From Tetradesmus obliquus (lineage: Eukaryota > Chlorophyta > Chlorophyceae > Sphaeropleales > Scenedesmaceae): 64,000 nt of DNA. The position numbers and the translations under genes are program-made. This document shows, piece by piece, positions 58,315-64,000 of this stretch. The notes under the pieces were generated by a model. It did no database searches and was not told the origin of the DNA. It saw only the letters and a list, made by a program, of their open reading frames with translations. The stretch is from assembly GCA_030272155.1 (NCBI GenBank), contig CP126191.1:6036501-6100500 (forward strand), read 5' to 3'. Positions within the stretch are counted from its first letter, which is position 1. Every line of letters begins with the position of its first letter.

Positions 58315-58708
58315 CGCAGGGGACTTGGTATATGACGGGCTGCTGAATGGCTTCCGTGGGGAGGACTTTGGCGGGCCCCCACCCGCACCAGCAGGCGCAA
58401 GCATACAGCAGCTGGCCGCGGGTGTGCAGCAGCTGCTGTCGATCATGGTGGATAAAGGCTATGCACTTAGAGCGGAGGTCGCAGATGTAGCGAGCAGCAG
58501 CAGCAGCAGCGGAGGGTCTTTTTCTGTCAGCATACAGGGCAGCTGCAACTTGTGGGGCATCAATGCTCTGGCTGCCAGGCAAAGCTTAGTTGTGAATGTG
58601 CATGACGCCATGGTTATTGATGCATACCTGCGGGCCAGTGGGCGTCAGGCCACGTATGAGCTGCAGCTGACAGAGGCCGGCCTGGAGGAGGCTTGGGTGG
58701 TGGCCTAG
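56326..58708 (+). CDS. Plastid protein with twin-arginine lumen signal, conserved type, unnamed
   Basis: Five exons, 56326-56904, 57136-57223, 57486-57619, 57963-58041, 58320-58708, give 422 residues. Residues 1-100 are Ser/Arg/Gln-rich like a transit peptide and include a poly-Ser run. Then SRRAILTGLCLGLC (Arg102-Arg103) and AYAA form a twin-arginine thylakoid signal with a cleavage-type AxA. The mature part is compact: FPRKQLDTRFAVLLMRSSY, AKFWKLRQSELEGYNYLYSP, PLYFDFISFSQYATISREM, VYDGLLNGFRGEDFGGPP, IQGSCNLWGINALAARQS, IDAYLRASGRQATYELQL. It has no repeats in that part and appears to be a conserved photosynthetic-lineage protein, probably in the thylakoid lumen. I do not know its name or activity. 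Introns 3 and 4 have sense (CTG)n near their 3' ends. Confidence 0.85.
58286..58316 (+). repeat. (CTG)n tract at the 3' end of an intron
   Basis: About ten CTG-type units ending in the CTGCCGCAG acceptor of the last exon of the twin-arginine protein gene. Confidence 0.8.
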
Positions 58709-59231
58709 TGCTGCTCAGTTGGTGTTGTACACCACGTGGTGACGACAGCCGCATGCAGTTATGTTGTTGCACATGACGGCAACCATGGGAACGGCAGTCA
58801 TGAAGAAGTTCAGCTGTTTTGTCCATGGTGGAGTGTGTGAGATGTTGTGGTGCAAGTGGGAGCATCTGCTCGTGCAAACTTGCATGCAAGCGCCTGTGAC
58901 AGGCCGCCAGGCTGAGGTTAGGGTTTGGAGGTCAAGCTGACGGCTGCTGCCTCTGGCTTTGCCTTGCCCGAACACTGTGTGTATGCTGTGCCTCGATCAG
59001 CAGGGCCAAGGGTGCTGAACTTGAGGAGGAGACGCCCGTTGCTGTCGTACTTGTTGGCAAATGACATACATGACAGCCTGTCATCACCATGTAAGACGTG
59101 AACGTCTGCTTCCAACCATACCTCACCTTAATTGCTGTTTGACCCGCTGTAAGACTGCTTGTGAGAAGCGAAGAGTCACGCTCATCTTTTCGCGGGACAC
59201 AAACCACTGCCAACAACGTGAAGAACCGGAA
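58709..59231. other. Intergenic region between two plus-strand genes
   Basis: About 520 bp with the 3' region of the twin-arginine protein gene and the promoter of the kinase gene. TGTAA at about 59149 is a possible polyadenylation signal. No gene seen. Confidence 0.45.
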
Positions 59232-61010
59232 ATGTTAACGCAGCACGTTAGATGTCTTGACGTAGTTAAGGATCAGCGCGTCCCCGCCTGTAGGCCTACG
59301 CTTCAAAAGCCACCAACTCTCAGCAGCAGCAGACCATCCGTGGCTTGCCGGGCGTCCAACAGCAACGGGTCTGCAGGTACGTAAATGTAGCTGCAAAGCA
59401 CCTAGTGTGACACCGTTTACATCTCAGACTGCAGAACGACCGTCCTGCTGGCCTGCATGTGTGCCGCTGTCATGTGATTCACCAAGATTCCTCTGCCGCC
59501 GCTGCTTCCTTGGTTCCTGCAGGCCTGCAGCACAGCAGAAAGGATCACGATGTGATAGGCCTGAGCAACCTGTGTGTGGACATAGTCATTCCAGTGCAGC
59601 AGCTGCCTCCTGCAGACCCCGAGGCTCGTCAGGGCTTGCTGCAGCAGCTGACTGCCGAGCCTCCCGATGAGCAGCACTGGGAGCTGGGCGGCAACTGCAA
59701 CTTCATGATTGCAGCTGCTCGCATGGGCATGAGGGTCGGCAGCATCGGCCACGTTGGAAATGACACGTATGGCAGATACATGGACAGAGTACTGCAGGTG
59801 AGCTGGTGATAACAGTGATGCAACAAGAGGTTGCTGGACAGGCACGCAGCACAGACAAGGCAGTCACCCCTGATTGCAGCTGGCAGTAACACTGTGTTCA
59901 CAAACATAACAGTCACAGGCAAGTACGTTCACAGCAAGGTTGTAAAGGTCCTTCCAAGCCCAAGCAGTCACCTGCAGCTGTGGATTGCCTCAACCAGCTT
60001 TACATAGTCCAGCATGCTGCTGTGTGGAGACAATGGCTACTGTGCCATTGTTTGTGGCATAAAGCCAACATACCCACATGTAAGTATCCCTTTTCCATCA
60101 AGCAATCTGGAGCTATCGCTTGCTTGTTCATGCTGCGCCAGTTCAAGCAGCTGCACAGCTCTTTGCCATCGTGTTGCCTACATCTGCTACCCTTCCTTGC
60201 AACTGCCCCTGCCCATTTTGTGTGTTGTGCGGGGCTTGCAGGAAGAGCGCATCGAGGCCATCACCCGCATCATGCCTGCCACGCTGTCAGGCACAGACCT
60301 TGACAGGACGCTGCTGTGCTTTGTGCTGGTGGACCCAGAGGGCAAGCATGCCTTCTGCAGCAGATACGACTTTGGCCCGTGGCCGCTGCTGGGTGGTGTC
60401 AGCAGCTTGCCAGCGTCAGTCACTCAGGTGGGGCAGCAGCGCATGAATGTACACGGATGTCAGGTGTGGCGGCGGCAGCGGCGGAGTGCAAAGACCAGCA
60501 GCACTAGCGTCTCTGTGCAAAGTGCCGACTGCATTGCACAGCATCAAACACGCAATTACAACGACGTGCCACAAACCAGGGGCTGCTGGGGTGGGTGGGA
60601 GCTAGGATGGCCGCTGCATGTGTGGCAGGCTGACGTGCTGAATACTGGCTGCTGTTGCTGCTGCAGGTGCTTCAGTCAACTGCTGCTGTGTTCACCAACG
60701 GCTTTGTGTTTGATGAGCTGCCGCTGGAGCTAGTCAAGCAGGCCATTCGCACGGCCAGCGACGCGGGAGCAGCAGTGCTGTTCGACCCAGGTGGGCAGGC
60801 CGTTGGAGCGCGCTGTGCCAAGCAGGCGGGAGTTGAAATTCAGGGGTGGATGTGGGATGGCGGTGGCTGCTGATCCAGTGCAGCCAGGGTGCCCATTGAT
60901 CCAGCGCTGCCAGTGAAACCAGCACTACGGCATGCATCTGGCAACACTTGCATGCCCGCTGCTGTCAACGCAAGTGCCCTTCATCTTTCATCAACACATG
61001 TGTGGCTCGT

Positions 61011-61041
<31 letters not shown>

Positions 61042-61936
61042 GCCGCGTGCGTTCACCATGAAGTCGGGCAGCAGGCGCGCAGCACTGGACACGCTCATCT
61101 CGCTGAGTGACGTGGTGCTGATGACTGAGGAGGAGGCGGTGGAGGTCACGGGGCTGAATGACCCGCAGGCAGCAGCAGAGGCGGTGCTGGCGCGGCCCGG
61201 CTGCAAGACGGAGTGGTGCGTGGTGAAGCTGGGCGGGGAGGGCGCGCTGCTGGTCACAAAGTCGCCGCAGCTGGAGGTGTACCGGGCGGGCGCGTTCAAG
61301 GTGGGCGGCGCAGCAGCGGCGGCAGCAGCGGCGGCAGCAGCAGCAGCTGCAAGCGGCGGCGGTTGCATGCATTGTGCCGTACTGTGTTTAGATTGCCTGT
61401 CTGTGTAGTTTGGGGATGTGACTTGGTTGCCGCTCCAGCTGTGCATTGTATTGACACAAGCGGCGTTGCTGCTGGGTGCTTGCATGCACTTGCAAGTATG
61501 CAGTAGCGGTATCATGCACTGCTTGCAGGGTAACGGCACTGTCTGTGTGTTGGTGCCGCAGGTGGATGTGAAGGACACTGTGGGCTGTGGAGACAGCTTT
61601 GCAGCAGCCATTGTGCTGGGTTACACACGTACGCACGACGTGCATGCGACGCTGCTGCTGGCGAATGCCGTGGGCGCAGCAACAGCCACAGGCAGGGGCG
61701 CAGGCACCAACGTGGCAGACGCTAAGACAGTGCATGAGCTGCTGCAGCAAGCAGCGGTGGATTGCAACGGCAACGGCGTGCAGCGGCATGACCTGGAGAA
61801 AGCGCTGCACATACTGCATGACTCATTATCATCTGCAGAGTTGCTGCACCTCATCAACACTAGCAGCAGCGGCAGCAGCAGCAGCAGCGGCAACAGCAGC
61901 CGGCAACAGAAGACACCAGCTGCACATGCTGCATGA
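59232..61936 (+). CDS. Plastid pfkB-family carbohydrate kinase
   Basis: Six exons, 59232-59376, 59523-59797, 60242-60427, 60667-60790, 61041-61300, 61562-61936, give 454 residues. The first about 48 residues are a transit-type sequence (LSSSRPSVACRASNSNG). The kinase core follows: VIGLSNLCVDIVIPV, the first pfkB signature with GGN at 104-106 (ELGGNCNFMIAAARMGMRVG), GHVGNDTYGRYM, CFVLVDPEGKHAFCSR, and the catalytic signature DTVGCGDSFAAAI at 335-347 with the base Asp341. The family phosphorylates sugars or nucleosides with ATP; the substrate is not evident. The usual DTxGAGD reads DTVGCGD, a conservative change at an oxyanion-hole position. After the core come about 50 residues of hydrophilic, Ser-rich tail. 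Three acceptors follow sense (CTG)n tracts. Confidence 0.92.
61011..61037 (+). repeat. (CTG)n tract at the 3' end of kinase intron 4
   Basis: Nine CTG-type units directly joined to the CTGCCAG acceptor of exon 5. Confidence 0.8.
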
Positions 61937-63112
61937 AATGTGCAAGGGTCTGTAGGTAGTGCTGCGATGTCAGATGCTCGATCCTGTTCTGGCACAGCAC
62001 TGTGCAGTGCTGTGCACTAGTGTTTTGCACAGGATGGCTCTGTTCTGTTTCTTATAATCCATTACTTACAGCTCCGCAACGCTTGAGGCATGCTGCAGCC
62101 TGCCCTGCATGCCAGCTCTTGGCGTGTCACATGTATCTGGAGCTGCTTGTGTCACGCTTACTGTATTTGAATTGTTTCGTGAGCTAGACTGGAAGCTCAC
62201 ATGCATTGCAATGCATTGCATCACCGCCGTGTTGTACCATGATGCCCTTTGCTAGCATAGGATGCTGTGCATGTTTGCTGTCAGTAGAGCCTGCTTTTGT
62301 AACGACGGTGAACTTCACCGATTCATTTTGCAGGTGATCAGGTGTGTATGGGCGCAGGAGCATCTGATGTTCAGCAGCATCTTCCTCCTGACGGCGGCAG
62401 TGCGTACCGAGTTTACGCAACTAATGGGAAAGTGCAGCCAGTGCAAACGCCATTCAACTGGACACTTGTTGCCAGGTATACCAGCCTACGCTCCTGTTTC
62501 GTTCGTAGACAACTACTTTTGTCTGTTAGTAAAACTGCCCTGTCGTACTGCACTCTCTCACTGAGCCTGCCCTCAGGGGAGGCTCCACTATTTGAACAAG
62601 TTGTACACAATGCTTCACCTCGCACCAAAACTGGATGTTAAGTGCTGCACTCTACAGAGCTGCACCTTCTGCCAGCATTCCAGCTAACGAAGGCCAGCAA
62701 CTTGCAGTAGCAGTAGCAGTGCTTCATGATTGTGGTTGTTCATTGGCCATGCTGCTGCTGTCGACAGTGGTGATATCCAAGCCGCCACATACGCAACAGG
62801 GCAGCCAAGGCAGGCACCGTGCAGGTTTGGCAAACCTGCTGCAAGCAATTTATTGCATGCAATATTCAAAGCATCCTGTACAATGCAGCTTCCTGGGTTT
62901 GCGTCTGCAACTGCTGTGATGCGTCTCGCCAAACTTTGAACTTTAGGGCCCCAGTCAATGGAGCGCAAACACGACGGCCAATTGCACAACAGCTGCAAAC
63001 TTGCCCCAATGCACGCACACTATACCATACAAATCACTCAATCAGCATGCATGCTGTGCTGCATATGCAGCGCCACATCTGCATATGCAGCGCCACATTG
63101 CACCCTCGCAAC
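61937..63112. other. Stretch between converging genes with one exon-like block
   Basis: Contains the 3' region of the kinase gene. The block 62335-62475 (+) is flanked by TTCATTTTGCAG and GTATAC and in one frame reads DGGSAYRVYATNGKVQPVQT, then PFNWTLVAR; no start or partner exon could be fixed. A 20-bp tandem repeat with GCATATGCAGCGCCACAT lies at about 63061-63098. Confidence 0.4.
62298..62302 (+). terminator. Possible polyadenylation signal TGTAA for the kinase gene
   Basis: Lies 362 nt past the stop at 61936, in CTTTTGTAACGACG. Confidence 0.35.
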
Positions 63113-64000
63113 TCACAGCCCCAGCATCACATCCATCACTAGGTCTGGCCGCCGTGCCAGCAGGTGCGCCAGCTGCTGCTTGTCTTTGCGCACGTCCTTG
63201 AAGTTGCTGACCAGGTAGTTGAAGGCCGTGCAGCGCAGCTCGCCAAAGCCGCTGTGTTCATCAGCCCAGATGAGCCAGGCCACCACGTTGCGCGGGCTGA
63301 GGTTGTGGCGCACGTGCACCAGGCAGTGGTTGAGCACACGCGCAATGACCATCTTCTGCGCCAGCAGCATCACGTCAAGGATGGTGTCGTCGCTGAAGCA
63401 CAGCTCGTCTGCAGCAGCAGCGGCAGCAGCAGCAGCAGCGGCAGCGGCAGCGGCAGCGGCAGCGGCAGCGGCAGCGGCAGCGGCAGCGGCAGCGGCAGCG
63501 GCAGCGGCAGCAGCAACAGCATGCGGAGGATCAGGCAGCGGAGAGTAGCGGCAGCCACTACCAGCAAACATGGTGCATCAGCAGTAGAGCAAGCTACCAT
63601 ACTGCTGCTGCCAGCCATCCTTGATCTCAAATATGCTAGCCTGACCACTAACCAGAGCCTGTGCTGCATGTGGCAGCTGCTGCATATGCGAGGTGCCCAC
63701 CTGTGTACAGGTACCGCAGTAGCGCCTTGAAAGCAGCCGGCGTGGTGTCCTGGACCTACAGCATGGTAGCGCACAGTAGCACACAGAAGACTCCAGTTCA
63801 ATAAGTTTACCTCACACCACACACATATTACCAGTTTCCAGACAATGGCATCCCAGCACATGAAACCCAAGCACACGATTATGATGGTGTGTGGCTCGTC
63901 AACCTGCCACGCAGCGCACCTTGACGGTGTTTGTGCTGCCCTCCGCGAATTGGTCTGGCGCCAGCATCTTCCTGAAGTAGTCACACTGCGTGGTCAGGAT
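63113..64000 (-). CDS. BTB/POZ-domain protein, C-terminal part
   Basis: The gene runs off the window. Visible exons are 64000-63920, 63755-63701 and 63408-63113, the last 143 residues. ILTTQCDYFRKMLA...FAEGSTNTVKVQDTTPAAF is the second half of a BTB fold, and FKALLRYLYTDELCFSDDTI matches the BTB helix pair that ends in LRYLYT. A BACK-like helical region follows (LAQKMVIARVLNHCLVHV, NVVAWLIWADEHSG, LRCTAFNYLVSNFKDVRKD) to a stop soon after RRPDLVMDVML. BTB proteins of this kind often act as substrate adaptors of CUL3 ubiquitin ligases; which domain lies N-terminal is unknown. The intron before the last exon contains a long hexanucleotide repeat up to the acceptor. Confidence 0.85.
63410..63520 (-). 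repeat. (GCTGCC)n hexanucleotide tract at an intron 3' end
   Basis: On the plus strand this is CAG units followed by about a dozen GGCAGC units. In the sense (minus) direction it is GCTGCC then GCTGCTGCTGCAG, ending in the acceptor of the last BTB exon. Confidence 0.9.

Noticed and set aside
63370-63984. Minus-strand poly-Leu/Pro frame and plus-strand poly-Gly/Ser frame over the hexanucleotide repeat
   Set aside because: These read through an intron repeat; the BTB exons on either side join in phase when it is removed.
1-64000. tRNA genes, rRNA, transposon ends and viral insertions
   Set aside because: I looked for B-box-like GTTCGANTC sequences, rRNA blocks, terminal repeats and polymerase or integrase motifs by eye and saw none convincing. 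A dedicated search could still find a diverged element.

Overview
This is nuclear DNA of a eukaryotic green alga, most likely a core chlorophyte of the Chlorophyceae; the closer placement is inference. Genes are split into many exons by GT-AG introns. Exons carry long (CAG)n/(GCA)n tracts coding for poly-Gln and poly-Ala, the TGTAA polyadenylation signal typical of this group recurs 3' of genes, several products carry plastid transit peptides, and a plant-type U6 snRNA is present. I joined exons by hand from frame continuity and splice-site phase. For every confident gene with both ends in the window, the summed exon length is a multiple of three.

Layout. 1-4467 (+): 3' part of CDT2/DTL, the substrate receptor of the CRL4 ubiquitin ligase. 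5827-5931 (-): U6 snRNA. 6910-9705 (-): flavin amine oxidase. 10075-14798 (-): DNAAF1/ODA7, a dynein-arm assembly factor with a very long low-complexity tail. 16114-18750 (+): PH-domain protein. 21039-22656 (-): secreted CAP/PR-1 protein. 25243-28925 (+): coiled-coil protein. 29844-35891 (+): F-box/leucine-rich-repeat protein. 38633-39640 (-): small plastid membrane protein, divergent from a carotenoid cleavage dioxygenase at 40122-44566 (+), which carries a 12 x 29-bp minisatellite in an intron. 44567-48069: unresolved, with several minus-strand exon-like blocks. 48070-51531 (-): arginine-rich tandem CCCH zinc-finger protein built from micro-exons. 54446-55973 (-): GPI-anchored-type cupredoxin-like protein. 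56326-58708 (+): plastid protein with a twin-arginine lumen signal. 59232-61936 (+): plastid pfkB-family sugar kinase. 63113-64000 (-): C-terminal part of a BTB protein.

The genes do not form a pathway cluster, as expected for a eukaryotic chromosome. Several neighbours are divergent with short shared upstream regions: the plastid protein and the dioxygenase, the cupredoxin and the twin-arginine protein, and DNAAF1 and the PH protein. Two genes (CDT2 and the F-box protein) are ubiquitin-ligase substrate receptors.

I found no clearly new multi-gene system. The points most worth a second look are the strand-biased CAG/CTG repeats (CAG in exons, CTG at intron 3' ends), the minisatellite, the micro-exon zinc finger, the PIP-like C terminus of CDT2, a perfect 13-bp hairpin in a gene desert, and the unresolved 44.6-48.1 kb block.
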